64,000 bases of DNA from the NCBI GenBank assembly GCA_036720245.1, contig DAIMNI010000003.1, forward strand, positions 21,432 through 85,431. Direction: 5' to 3'. Positions 53,019 to 62,173 of this stretch are shown here, one piece after another; the stretch's first letter is position 1; every line of letters starts with the position of its first letter. Both the position numbers and the translations under genes were made by a program. The notes under the pieces are model-generated. The model was not told where the DNA came from, did no database searches, and saw only the letters and a program-made list of their open reading frames with translations. This DNA is from JAAZMA01 sp036720245 (GTDB lineage Bacteria; Bacillota; Clostridia; Tissierellales; Tepidimicrobiaceae).

Positions 53019-53531
53019 ATGGATATTAATTTAAAAAATCTCCAAGATGAGGATGTAGTAAATCTACATTTAGTTGGAGAAATAAAATTAGATTCTTTAG
53101 ATATTAATGAAAGAAAGATTAAATTTATTAATCCTATTAAATATGAGGGTGATATTTATAAAGTGGGAAGAGATAAACTAGTCCATCTTAATATTTATTA
53201 TAATTATGAAGAGGCCTGTGGTCGTTGCCTGGATTTATTTGAAAACAAAAGCAAGGCAGTTTTATCTGGTAGACTAATAGAAAAGCCTGAATTAGACAAT
53301 GAAGATGAGGAAGATAATTTAATTTATTATAATGGGGATAAATTGAATTTAAAAGAAGAGATAATAGAGACAATTATTTTAAATCTTCCTATGAAACCTC
53401 TATGTAGTGAAAAATGTAAGGGCTTATGTCCAAAATGCGGCACAAACCTTAATGAGGGTCAATGTAATTGTGAATCCGATTATGTAGATCCACGATTTGA
53501 AAAACTTAAGGAACTCTTTCCAGAAAAATAA
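53019..53531 (+). CDS. YceD/DUF177 family protein
   Basis: 170 residues. A beta-rich N-terminal part, then the DUF177 signature with cysteines: CGRCLDLF, the acidic stretch DNEDEEDN, and LPMKPLCSEKCKGLCPKCGTNLN...C-x-C. The family is nearly always paired with rpmF and has been linked to 23S rRNA/ribosome assembly. ATG 53019 follows AGAGGTGA. Confidence 0.93.
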   Translation: MDINLKNLQDEDVVNLHLVGEIKLDSLDINERKIKFINPIKYEGDIYKVGRDKLVHLNIYYNYEEACGRCLDLFENKSKAVLSGRLIEKPELDNEDEEDNLIYYNGDKLNLKEEIIETIILNLPMKPLCSEKCKGLCPKCGTNLNEGQCNCESDYVDPRFEKLKELFPEK

Positions 53532-53544
53532 GGAGGTGTTTTAT

Positions 53545-53724
53545 TTGGCAGTACCAAAGCGAAAAACTTCAAAAACTAGAAAAAATAAGAGGAGAGCTTC
53601 TTCTTATAAATTACCAAAAGTTACAGTATCTGAATGCCCACAATGCCATGAGGCTAAGCTACCTCATAGAGTATGCCCATCTTGTGGATATTATAGAAGT
53701 GAAAAAGTAGTAGATATGGACTAA
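53545..53724 (+). CDS. rpmF: 50S ribosomal protein L32
   Basis: 59 residues beginning (M)AVPKRKTSKTRKNKRRAS, then four zinc-binding cysteines in CPQCHEAKLPHRVCPSCGYY. TTG 53545 follows AAGGAGGTG and the second residue Ala is typical of L32. Thirteen bases after the DUF177 gene. Confidence 0.97.
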   Translation: MAVPKRKTSKTRKNKRRASSYKLPKVTVSECPQCHEAKLPHRVCPSCGYYRSEKVVDMD

Positions 53725-53752
53725 TTGCAGTAATAAATTGGATTAAATTTAG

Positions 53753-53784
53753 AAAGATAGTGGGAAAAGTCACTATCTTTTTTT
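53753..53784 (+). terminator. Rho-independent terminator after rpmF
   Basis: AAAGATAGTG (53753-53762) pairs with CACTATCTTT (53771-53780), followed by a T-run. Confidence 0.88.
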
Positions 53785-53858
53785 CTATTAATATTGCATT
53801 TTTACATATTATATACTATATTTAATATCAATGGTTATTATATACGAGGAGGGAGTTT

Positions 53859-54839
53859 ATGAGAATAATCCTAGACACTATGGGAGGAGATAAAGGGCCT
53901 AGTGAAATAGTTAAGGGAGCCATAGATGGAATAAAGGAATTAGGTGTAGATATAGTCCTAGTGGGGGAAGAGGATTTACTTAGAGAAGAATTATCTAAAT
54001 ATGAATATCCTAAAAACTCCATAGAGATAATAAATGCAAGAGAAACCATAGAAAACCATGAAGAACCAGTACTTGCCATAAGAAGAAAAAAGGATTCATC
54101 TATGGTATTAGGTTTAAAGGCCTTAGCCAATGATAAAGGGGATGGTTTTGTATCTACTGGAAGTACAGGAGCATTACTTGCAGGAGGACTATTTATAGTA
54201 AAGCGAATTGAAGGGATAGAACGGGCTGCACTGGCTTCAGTTTACCCCACCAGGAATGGCTTTTCCTTTATGTTAGATATAGGGGCTAATGTAGATTCAA
54301 AACCAGAATATTTATTACAATTTGCTACTATGGGTTCCATTTATAGTGGAAAAGTCTTAGGTATAAAATCTCCTAAAGTTGGCCTAGCCAATATAGGGGT
54401 AGAAGAGGGTAAGGGGAATACATTAGTTAGGGAATCTTATAAATTATTGCAGGATTCTAATTTAAATTTTATTGGCAATGTAGAAGTTAGGGATATTCCT
54501 GAGGGGGTTGTAGATGTAATAGTATGTGATGGTTTTATGGGAAATACTATGTTAAAATTAACAGAGGGAATGGCTATATCTATGTTTACAGCTTTAAAGG
54601 GCGTATTTACTAGTTCTTTAAAATCTAAATTAGGGGCTTTAATGTTAAAATCCCAATTAAAATCCTTTAAAAATAGTTTAGATTATAGAGAATATGGTGG
54701 AGCACCATTATTGGGTTTAAAAAAACCAGTAGTAAAAGCTCATGGAAGTTCTGATGCCCTTGCAATTAAAAATGCCCTTAGGCAGGTAAAAACTTTTTCA
54801 GAAAATAATATAATAGAAATAATTCAAAGAAATATTTAA
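53859..54839 (+). CDS. plsX: Phosphate acyltransferase PlsX
   Basis: Makes acyl phosphate from acyl-ACP for PlsY. 326 residues: ILDTMGGDKGPSEIVKGA, STGSTGALLAGGLFIVKR, LDIGANVDSKPEYLLQFA, VGLANIGVEEGKGN, VCDGFMGNTMLK, YGGAPLLGLKKPVVKAHGSS. Next to acpP, the usual plsX-acpP-rnc order though without fabD/fabG between. GAGGAGGG precedes ATG 53859. Confidence 0.97.
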   Translation: MRIILDTMGGDKGPSEIVKGAIDGIKELGVDIVLVGEEDLLREELSKYEYPKNSIEIINARETIENHEEPVLAIRRKKDSSMVLGLKALANDKGDGFVSTGSTGALLAGGLFIVKRIEGIERAALASVYPTRNGFSFMLDIGANVDSKPEYLLQFATMGSIYSGKVLGIKSPKVGLANIGVEEGKGNTLVRESYKLLQDSNLNFIGNVEVRDIPEGVVDVIVCDGFMGNTMLKLTEGMAISMFTALKGVFTSSLKSKLGALMLKSQLKSFKNSLDYREYGGAPLLGLKKPVVKAHGSSDALAIKNALRQVKTFSENNIIEIIQRNI

Positions 54840-54861
54840 TTAAAAAATGGAGGTAAATAAT

Positions 54862-55092
54862 ATGGTATATGAAAAAATAAAAAGTATGGTATCTGAACAA
54901 TTTAAGATTGATGAAAAGAATATTACAATGGAAACATCTTTTAAAGATGATTTAGGGGCTGATTCTATTGACTTAGTAGAGCTCATTATGTCTTTGGAAG
55001 ATGAATTTGATTTAGAAATAGAGGATGAAGAAGTAGAAAATATAAATACTATAGAAGATGCAGTAAATTATATTAATAATATATTAGAATAA
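54862..55092 (+). CDS. acpP: Acyl carrier protein
   Basis: 76 residues, acidic. The phosphopantetheine attachment serine is S35 in GADSIDLVELIM. ATG 54862 follows TGGAGGTAA; the in-frame ATG 54847 lies before that site. Together with PlsX it links fatty acid and phospholipid synthesis. Confidence 0.97.
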   Translation: MVYEKIKSMVSEQFKIDEKNITMETSFKDDLGADSIDLVELIMSLEDEFDLEIEDEEVENINTIEDAVNYINNILE

Positions 55093-55094
55093 AG

Positions 55095-55130
55095 TTAATT
55101 TATTAGGCCTTTAAAGGCCTAATAAATTAA
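55095..55130. repeat. Perfect 36-bp palindrome between acpP and rnc
   Basis: 55095-55112 is the exact reverse complement of 55113-55130 (18-bp stem, centred on TTTAAA). No T-run follows; the rnc ribosome binding site begins eight bases later. Could be a weak terminator, a 3' mRNA stabiliser for acpP, or an RNase III target in the rnc leader. Confidence 0.85.
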
Positions 55131-55150
55131 TTAGATTGGGAGGTAATTTG

Positions 55151-55873
55151 GTGAAGATTTCATCTAAACGATTAGAGGATTTAGAACAAATACAATCAAC
55201 TATAGATTATTCTTTTACAGATATAGAAATTTTAAATACTGCCCTAACCCATAGCTCCTATGTAAATGAAAATAAAATGAAAACCTATGAAAATAACGAA
55301 AGATTAGAATTTTTAGGTGATGTGGTTTTGAGCTTAATTGTTTCAGAATATTTATATCATCGTTTTTTTGATTTTCCAGAGGGAGATTTGACTAAGAGAA
55401 GAGTTACTGTAGTTTGTGAATCCTCTTTAGCCTTTGCCGCAAGAAAAATTAATCTAGGGGATTATTTATTACTAGGTAAGGGAGAAGAAATCACTGGTGG
55501 ACGAAATAGGGATTCTATATTGGCAGATGGCTTTGAAGCTTTGCTAGGATCTATATATTTAGATGGGGGTTTAGATTCTACCAAGGGATTTTTAATAGAT
55601 TCTTTTGAGGAAGAGGTAATTTATGCTATTTCAAAAGGAAGTTTATTTATTGATTATAAAACTTGTCTTCAAGAAATACTTCAAAAAGCTGCAAAATCTA
55701 AAATTGAATATATAGTAGAAAAGGAAGTAGGTCCAGATCATAACAAAAAATTCTATATGAATGTGATTGTAGAAAATAAAATCATTGGGAAGGGCATAGG
55801 CAGAAATAAAAAGGAAGCAGAGCAAATGGCTGCTAAACAGGCATTATTTAAAATGGGTGAAAAAGTTGAGTAA
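55151..55873 (+). CDS. rnc: Ribonuclease III
   Basis: Cleaves double-stranded RNA in rRNA and mRNA processing. 240 residues: NERLEFLGDVVLSLIVSEYL (catalytic acidic motif), DSILADGFEALLGSIYLDGG, and a C-terminal dsRNA-binding domain ending NKKEAEQMAAKQAL. GTG 55151 follows GGGAGGTAATTTG. A palindrome lies just upstream. Confidence 0.97.
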   Translation: MKISSKRLEDLEQIQSTIDYSFTDIEILNTALTHSSYVNENKMKTYENNERLEFLGDVVLSLIVSEYLYHRFFDFPEGDLTKRRVTVVCESSLAFAARKINLGDYLLLGKGEEITGGRNRDSILADGFEALLGSIYLDGGLDSTKGFLIDSFEEEVIYAISKGSLFIDYKTCLQEILQKAAKSKIEYIVEKEVGPDHNKKFYMNVIVENKIIGKGIGRNKKEAEQMAAKQALFKMGEKVE

Positions 55874-56960
55874 AAAACATTATATAATACCAATTTTTGT
55901 GCCTCATTTAGGCTGTCCCCATGATTGTATTTTCTGTAATCAAAAAAAGATTACTGGATTATCTACTAATATTAAAAAAACAGATGTAAGTACTATAATA
56001 GAGGAGCATTTGGCCACTTTTCCAAATAGGGATATTGATATAGAAGTAGCTTTTTATGGTGGAAGTTTTACAGGGATTGATAAGGATGTGCAAAGGGAAT
56101 TATTATCTATCCCCTATGAATATAAGAAAAAAGGCTTAATTAACGGCATTAGGCTTTCCACACGGCCCGATTATATTGATATGGAAATATTACAATTGCT
56201 TAAGGAGTATTCTGTAGATACTATAGAATTAGGAGTTCAATCCTTAGATGAAGAAGTATTAAAAAATTCCTATAGAGGCCATACTGTGGAAGATGTCTAT
56301 AGGGCCAGTAAATTAATTAAGGACTATGGCTTTAATTTAGGTTTACAAATGATGATAGGGCTTGTGGGAGATAGTAGGGAGAAATCTTTGTTTACGGCTA
56401 AAGAATTTGTAAAATTAAAGCCTTATTGTGTTAGAATATATCCTACCTTAGTAATTAAGGATACTTATTTAGAAAAGATGTATGAAAAGGGTAAATATAC
56501 GCCCTTATCTATAGATGAGACTGTAGATATAGTAACAGATATATTAATTTTATTTGAATATCATAATATAGATGTAATTCGAATAGGTTTGCAGCCTACT
56601 GAAAATATTCAATTGGGAAAAGATGTAGTTAGTGGACCTTTCCACCCGTCTTTTAGGCAATTGGTAGAAACTAATATTTATAAATTAATACTTTGTAATC
56701 AATTAAATAATTATAAATTGGATGCAATTGAAAATACTATATTGTCTATTGAAACTAACGAAAAAAATATATCCAATATTGCAGGGCAAAAATCTTCTAA
56801 TATAGATTATCTTCAGGATAAATTTAGATTAAAGGACATTAAAATATCCAAATCTAATTTATCCCTGGACATAATGCAAATTACCCTAGGAGAGTATAAA
56901 AAAACAATTTATAGAAAAGAAGAGATAAATAGGCTTTTATACAAAAGAGGTATATTATGA
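55866..56960 (+). CDS. Elp3-like radical SAM protein
   Basis: 364 residues. Cluster motif CPHDCIFCNQ (residues 17-26), VAFYGGSFTGID, RLSTRPDYID, VDTIELGVQSLDEEVL and LQMMIGLVGD, with YPTLVIKDTYLE, place it in the Elp3/TYW1-like radical SAM group encoded between rnc and smc in clostridia. It lacks the C-terminal GNAT domain of true Elp3. Reaction unknown. TTG 55866 follows GGGTGA and overlaps the end of rnc by eight bases. Confidence 0.88.
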   Translation: MSKKHYIIPIFVPHLGCPHDCIFCNQKKITGLSTNIKKTDVSTIIEEHLATFPNRDIDIEVAFYGGSFTGIDKDVQRELLSIPYEYKKKGLINGIRLSTRPDYIDMEILQLLKEYSVDTIELGVQSLDEEVLKNSYRGHTVEDVYRASKLIKDYGFNLGLQMMIGLVGDSREKSLFTAKEFVKLKPYCVRIYPTLVIKDTYLEKMYEKGKYTPLSIDETVDIVTDILILFEYHNIDVIRIGLQPTENIQLGKDVVSGPFHPSFRQLVETNIYKLILCNQLNNYKLDAIENTILSIETNEKNISNIAGQKSSNIDYLQDKFRLKDIKISKSNLSLDIMQITLGEYKKTIYRKEEINRLLYKRGIL

Positions 56961-56978
56961 TTTTAAGAGGTGTTGAAT

Positions 56979-59900
56979 TTGCATTTAAAAAAACTTGAAA
57001 TACAGGGTTTCAAATCCTTTGCAGATAAAATTGAAATAGATTTTAAAAAAGGAATTACCGCCATTGTTGGGCCTAATGGCAGTGGCAAAAGTAATATTTC
57101 TGATGCTATTCGGTGGGTATTAGGAGAACAAAGTGTTAAAACCCTAAGAGGTAATAGAATGGAAGATATTATTTTTTCTGGTACTGACAATAGGAAGGCC
57201 TTAGGCTATGCAGAGGTTAGCATAGTATTTGATAATAAAGATGGGCTAATACCTGTGGATTATCAAGAAGTGGCTATTACTAGGAGGATGTTTAGATCTG
57301 GGGAATCAGAATACTATATTAATAAAAGTTCCTGCCGCCTACGAGACATTAGAGAAATGTTTATGGATACAGGTGTTGGTAAAGACGGGTATTCAATTAT
57401 TGGACAAGGTAAAGTAGATGAGATTTTAAGTAGTAGGCCTGAAGATAGAAGAACTATATTTGAAGAAGCAGCAGGTATAGTAAAATATAAGACAAGAAAG
57501 GAAATGGCAGAGAAGAAACTTGAAAAAACAAATGAAAATTTAATTAGAATAGAAGATATAATAGGAGAACAAAAAAGACAATTAAACTATTTAAAGGAAC
57601 AATCGGAAAAAGCTAAGACCTTTACTCGATTATCTAATGAATTAAAGGAATTAGAGGTAAATTTATTTATAAGGCAAATAGAAAAATTAGAGGAGAAACT
57701 TCAAGAAATTGAAAAAGAAAAATCTAAAATATTAATAGAAATAGATAAAATTACAAAGAATAGGGACAATATAGAAGAAAAGTTTTATTTAATGAAAAAA
57801 GAAATTGAAAGATTAGATAATTCTTTAAATGATTTACAAAAGGAAAAAATAAATCAAGTTAAGATGTCTAAATAATAAGGAATTAGGTCAAAAAACTAAT
57901 GATGCCAAACTTTATAAAGAGAAGGAAAAATTTTATATTAAGGATAGGGATAGACTCCATGGTGAGGTAGAGAGTGTAGATATTAAAACCCAAGATAAAT
58001 TAGAGGAAAAGGAAATTTTAGAGAAAGAAAACATCCATATAAAAGAAAAACTAGAACTATTAAAACAGAATTATGACGAAAAAAATCAGGAATTAATCAA
58101 GTTAAATGAGGGAATTTATTGGAAAGAGGAACAAATTGAAGAAGAAAAAAATCAATTAATGAATAGTAATAATTTAATTGTGGGGAAAAAAAATAAGATA
58201 AATAACTTCTCCAGCTTTGAAGAAAATATTTTAGGAAGAATTAAACAATTAGAAAAGGAAATTAATCTTAAAGAAAGTTTAATAGATAAAAATAAAAGTT
58301 TAATTAAAGAAATAGAAGACATAGAGGTTTTAAAAAGTCAGGAAATAATTAAAAAGAGTAAAGTTTTAACTCAGTTAAAAATGGAGGAGAAAAATTATAG
58401 TGACGAATTAGATAAATTATATAGGAATATAAATAAAATCAAAGTAGAATTACAAGGTAATATTTCCAATTATAATTTATTTAAAAATATGGAAGAAGAT
58501 TATGAAGGATATTATAAAAGTGTAAAAAATCTAATGCTAAGATGTAAAAATAACGAGCTATTGCAGAAAAAATTAATAGGCATAGTAGTAGATTTAATAA
58601 AGGTTGAAGAAAAATATGAAAAGGCAATAGATGTGGCTTTGGGAGGCAGTTTACAAAATATAGTTACTAAAAATGAAGAAGATGCAAAATTTTTAATTGA
58701 GTATTTACGGGAAAATAAATTAGGAAGAATTACATTTTTGCCTCTTTCGACTATAAAAGGTAATCCTATAAATATTAGTAATAAGGATAGACAAGATTAT
58801 AATATATTGGGATTAGCTTCAGAGCTAGTGGAATATAATCCTATATATAAAAATATTATAGAATATTTGCTTGGTAGAACCATAATTGTAGAGGATTTGA
58901 AAGATGGTGTAGTTGTGGCTAAAAGATTTGGATATAGATATAGAATTACTACTTTAGATGGAGATATAATCAATGCAGGAGGTTCTATGACTGGTGGCAG
59001 TATGCCAAGTGTAAGTGGAAATTTACTTAATAGAAGGCTAAGGCTAGAAAGCTTAAAGGAAGAAATAAATAAATTGTCTAATTCACGAAATAAAATAGAA
59101 AAACAAATTGAAGATACTAAATTTAAATTAGATGGAGTTGCTGAAAAAACAAATTTTGAAAATAATAATTTACAAAATTTAAATATTGAAATTGTAAAAA
59201 TTGAAAATGAAAAAAATAAACAAGCTACAGATTTAGATAGAAATTTAGAATCTATTAAAACAAACAGTGAAGAAATTTCAAATTTAAATCATGAATTAGT
59301 AGAAATTAAAGAAAATAAATCTAATCTCTTTGAGGAAATAAAAGCATTAGAAGAGAAGGATTTATTGTTAAAGAAAAATATAGATGAATTTGTGTTTAAA
59401 TTTAAAGACGAAAAAGTAGCAAAGGATAAATTTACTGAAATTGTCAATGAATTAAAATTAGAAATTAATCTTGTGGAAAACAAATTGAAGAACAATAAAG
59501 AAAAAATCGAGATAATAATAGAAGAAATGGAAAGTTTAAAAATTCTTAAAGAAAATAAAATTGTGGAAAATGAAAAAATCAAGGAAAATATTGAAAAATT
59601 AATTGAAAATGCTATTAATTTAGAAGAGACCATTGAAATCTTATCTAAAGAAGAAGGGGGAAAAAACGACAAATTAGCTGTTTTAAAAAAGGAAAAAGAG
59701 ATTTTAATGAAGGAATATTATTTAGAACAGGAAAATCTTAAAAAGACAAATGAAGAATTAAATAAATTTGAAAAACTAATTAATGATTGGAATATAAAAG
59801 AAACTAAGTACAAGGTAGAATTGAATAATATTAATGGGAAATTACTTGAAAATTATGAATTAAATTACGAAGAAGCATTAGAATTATGGATGAAAATAGA

Positions 59901-60573
59901 AAATTTAAATCTTGCAAATACGCAAGTAAAAAAATTAAAAAATGAAATAAAAGATTTAGGGACTGTAGATTTGTCGTCTATAGAAGAATATGAAATTCAG
60001 TGTGAAAGATTTTCTTTTATTTCTAAACAATATGAGGATTTGCTTTCTGCAAAAAAAGATTTAGAAGATGTAATAATAGATATGGAAAATAAAATGGAGG
60101 AACAATTTTTATATAATTTTAATTTAATTAATATTGAATTTAATAAGGTATTTTCCATTTTATTTGATGGAGGGAAAGCTGAATTAAAATTAGAAGATGG
60201 GGATGATATCTTAAATTGTGGAATTGAAATAAATGCCCAACCTCCAGGGAAAAGGCTACAAAATTTAAATTTATTATCGGGAGGGGAAAAGTCTTTAACA
60301 GCAGTTGCATTATTATTTGCAATACTTCAGATTAAACCAACACCATTTTGCATATTAGATGAAATAGATGCAGCTTTAGATGAGGCGAATATAAATAGAT
60401 ATACAAATTATTTAAAGTCTCTTTCTGATGACACTCAATTTATTATAATTACCCATAGGAAAAGCACTATGGAAATGGCAGATATATTATATGGAGTAAC
60501 AATGGAAGAAGAGGGAATAAGCAAAATAATTTCAATAAAACTAACAGATAATTTAGAAGAAGTTGCTAGTTAA
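56979..60573 (+). CDS. smc: Chromosome segregation protein SMC, frameshifted near 57870
   Basis: Condensin ATPase, about 1,198 residues if the frame is repaired. N-terminal head: HLKKLEIQGFKSFADKIEI and GPNGSGKSNISDAIRWVLGE; then coiled coil, hinge (GYRYRITTLDGDIINAGGSM), second coiled coil and C-terminal head LLSGGEKSLTAVALLFAIL with CILDEIDAALDEAN. The first frame stops at TAA 57873; the second is open from 57853. A one-base gain or two-base loss between 57853 and 57872 (most likely by the A run at 57870) joins KMS to NNKELGQK. TTG 56979 is chosen for its spacing from GAGGTG. Confidence 0.93.
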
Positions 60574-60583
60574 GGAGGAAAAT

Positions 60584-61708
60584 ATGTTTAAAAATTTATT
60601 TAAATGGGGAAAAAAAGATAAAGAAGAAAATGTAAATGTAGAAGAAAATGAAATCCAAGAGGAGGAAATTATAGGAAAAAATGAAGCAGAAGATTTTGTA
60701 AAGGATTTTGAATGTATTGAAGATGAATATATAGAGGGGGAAATTATCGAAAAAGAAGTTATTGAAGAAGAATCTAATTCTAGTGAGAAAAAATCAGGTT
60801 TTTTTGATAAACTATTCCAAGGGCTAGATAAGACTAGAAAAGACTTTACAAATAAAATAGATGGCATTTTAAATTCCTACAGTAAAATCGATGAGGAACT
60901 ATTTGATGATTTGGAAGAAATTTTAATTACAGCCGATGTAGGGATTAATACTACCATGGATATTATAGATAAACTAAAAATGCGAGTAAAAGAAGAAAAA
61001 ATAAAAGACCCACAGGATGTAAAGGAATTATTAAAACAAGAAATTGTGGAAATTATGACCAAGGATGACAATTCTAATGCATTGGATATTAAGCCTTCTC
61101 CAGCAGTTATATTAGTTGTAGGAGTAAATGGGGTAGGAAAAACCACTACTATTGGGAAACTCGCTTATAATTTAAAAAAAGAAGGCAATAAAGTAATAAT
61201 AGCTGCAGGGGATACTTTTAGGGCTGCTGCTATTGAACAGCTAGAAGAATGGGGAAATCGTGCAGGAGTAGATATTATAGCCCATAGTGAAGGGGCAGAT
61301 CCTGCAGCTGTAATATATGATGGAATTCAAGCTTCAAAGGCTAGAAAGGCTGATGTATTAATATGTGATACTGCGGGACGACTTCATAATAAGAAAAATT
61401 TAATGGATGAACTAAACAAAATATTTAGAGTAGTAGAAAGGGAGTATCCAGAAGCTAAAAGGGAAGTTCTATTGGTTTTAGATGCAACTACTGGTCAAAA
61501 TGCAATATCTCAAGCCAAGGTCTTTAAAGAGGTGGCTAATATTACTGGAGTTGCATTAACAAAATTAGATGGAACTGCAAAGGGTGGAGTTGTAATTGGC
61601 CTTCAATCAGAACTAAATTTACCAGTAAAATTAGTAGGAGTAGGGGAAGGGATAGAAGATTTACAGGAATTTAATCCAAGGCATTTTGTAGATGCAATTT
61701 TTAATTAA
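60584..61708 (+). CDS. ftsY: Signal recognition particle receptor FtsY
   Basis: GTPase docking the SRP-ribosome complex at the membrane. 374 residues: an acidic N-terminal region (about 1-70), N domain, then the G domain with GVNGVGKTTTIGKLAYNLK, DTFRAAAIEQLE, CDTAGRLHNKKNLM, TKLDGTAKGG and GVGEGIEDLQEF. ATG 60584 follows AAGGAGGAA, right after smc. Confidence 0.97.
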   Translation: MFKNLFKWGKKDKEENVNVEENEIQEEEIIGKNEAEDFVKDFECIEDEYIEGEIIEKEVIEEESNSSEKKSGFFDKLFQGLDKTRKDFTNKIDGILNSYSKIDEELFDDLEEILITADVGINTTMDIIDKLKMRVKEEKIKDPQDVKELLKQEIVEIMTKDDNSNALDIKPSPAVILVVGVNGVGKTTTIGKLAYNLKKEGNKVIIAAGDTFRAAAIEQLEEWGNRAGVDIIAHSEGADPAAVIYDGIQASKARKADVLICDTAGRLHNKKNLMDELNKIFRVVEREYPEAKREVLLVLDATTGQNAISQAKVFKEVANITGVALTKLDGTAKGGVVIGLQSELNLPVKLVGVGEGIEDLQEFNPRHFVDAIFN

Positions 61709-61712
61709 ACTA

Positions 61713-61741
61713 TTGACAAAGAAGCAAAATTATATTATTAT
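61713..61741 (+). promoter_or_regulatory. Sigma-A promoter of ylxM-ffh
   Basis: TTGACA at 61713-61718, a 17-nt spacer and TATTAT at 61736-61741, between ftsY and ylxM. Confidence 0.75.
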
Positions 61742-61777
61742 AAATACTGTCAAGTAAAATTACTTGACAGTATTTAT
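61740..61777. repeat. 18-bp inverted repeat at the ylxM transcript start
   Basis: 61740-61757 and 61760-61777 are exact reverse complements (core TACTGTCAAGTAA) with a two-base loop. It begins at the last bases of the -10 element, covering the expected transcription start, so it fits an operator or a 5' terminal mRNA stem. No T-run follows. Confidence 0.85.
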
Positions 61778-61791
61778 AGATTGGTGATAAT

Positions 61792-62160
61792 ATGATAGAA
61801 AAGATCGTTGAAATTGGTATTCTATTTGACTTTTATGGGAAATTATTAACAGATAGACAATACTTGGCTATGGAATTGTATTATATATATGATTATTCTT
61901 TAGCTGAAATAGGAGAAGAATTAAATATTAGTCGTCAGGCCGTATATGATATGGTTAAAAGATCTGAACAGAAATTATATGAATTGGAAGATACACTTAA
62001 TTTGTTAAAAAAATTTAATTTAAATAAAAAAGGAATAGAAGAAATCGCCGTCGTAGTTGAAGAAATAGAGAATGAAGCTAAGAATATAGAAAACCGTAAA
62101 ATAATAGAAAAAACCAAAGACCTTAAAAACTTAATTAATAAAATAATAGAAAATAGCTAG
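61792..62160 (+). CDS. ylxM: YlxM family SRP-associated helix-turn-helix protein
   Basis: 122 residues. Sigma-70 region 4-like HTH: LLTDRQYLAMELYYIYDYSLAEIGEELN, then ISRQAVYDMVKRSEQKLYELE, followed by a charged helical tail. YlxM is encoded just before ffh in Bacillota and binds SRP components in Streptococcus. It is preceded by a promoter and palindrome of its own. Confidence 0.95.
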   Translation: MIEKIVEIGILFDFYGKLLTDRQYLAMELYYIYDYSLAEIGEELNISRQAVYDMVKRSEQKLYELEDTLNLLKKFNLNKKGIEEIAVVVEEIENEAKNIENRKIIEKTKDLKNLINKIIENS

Positions 62161-62173
62161 GAGGTCGGTGTTT

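Noticed and set aside
55095..55130. Treating the acpP-rnc palindrome as a standard terminator
   Set aside because: There is no T-run after the stem and the rnc ribosome binding site follows within eight bases; listed as a palindrome instead.
57840..57885. Programmed frameshift in smc
   Set aside because: No convincing slippery heptamer with downstream structure is visible, and SMC is not known to use frameshifting.
59289..59672. Long antisense open frames, e.g. 127 codons opposite smc and 130 opposite ffh
   Set aside because: They lie fully inside strongly conserved genes, have no ribosome binding sites and encode Ser/Phe/Ile-rich shadows of AT-rich coiled-coil or GTPase genes.
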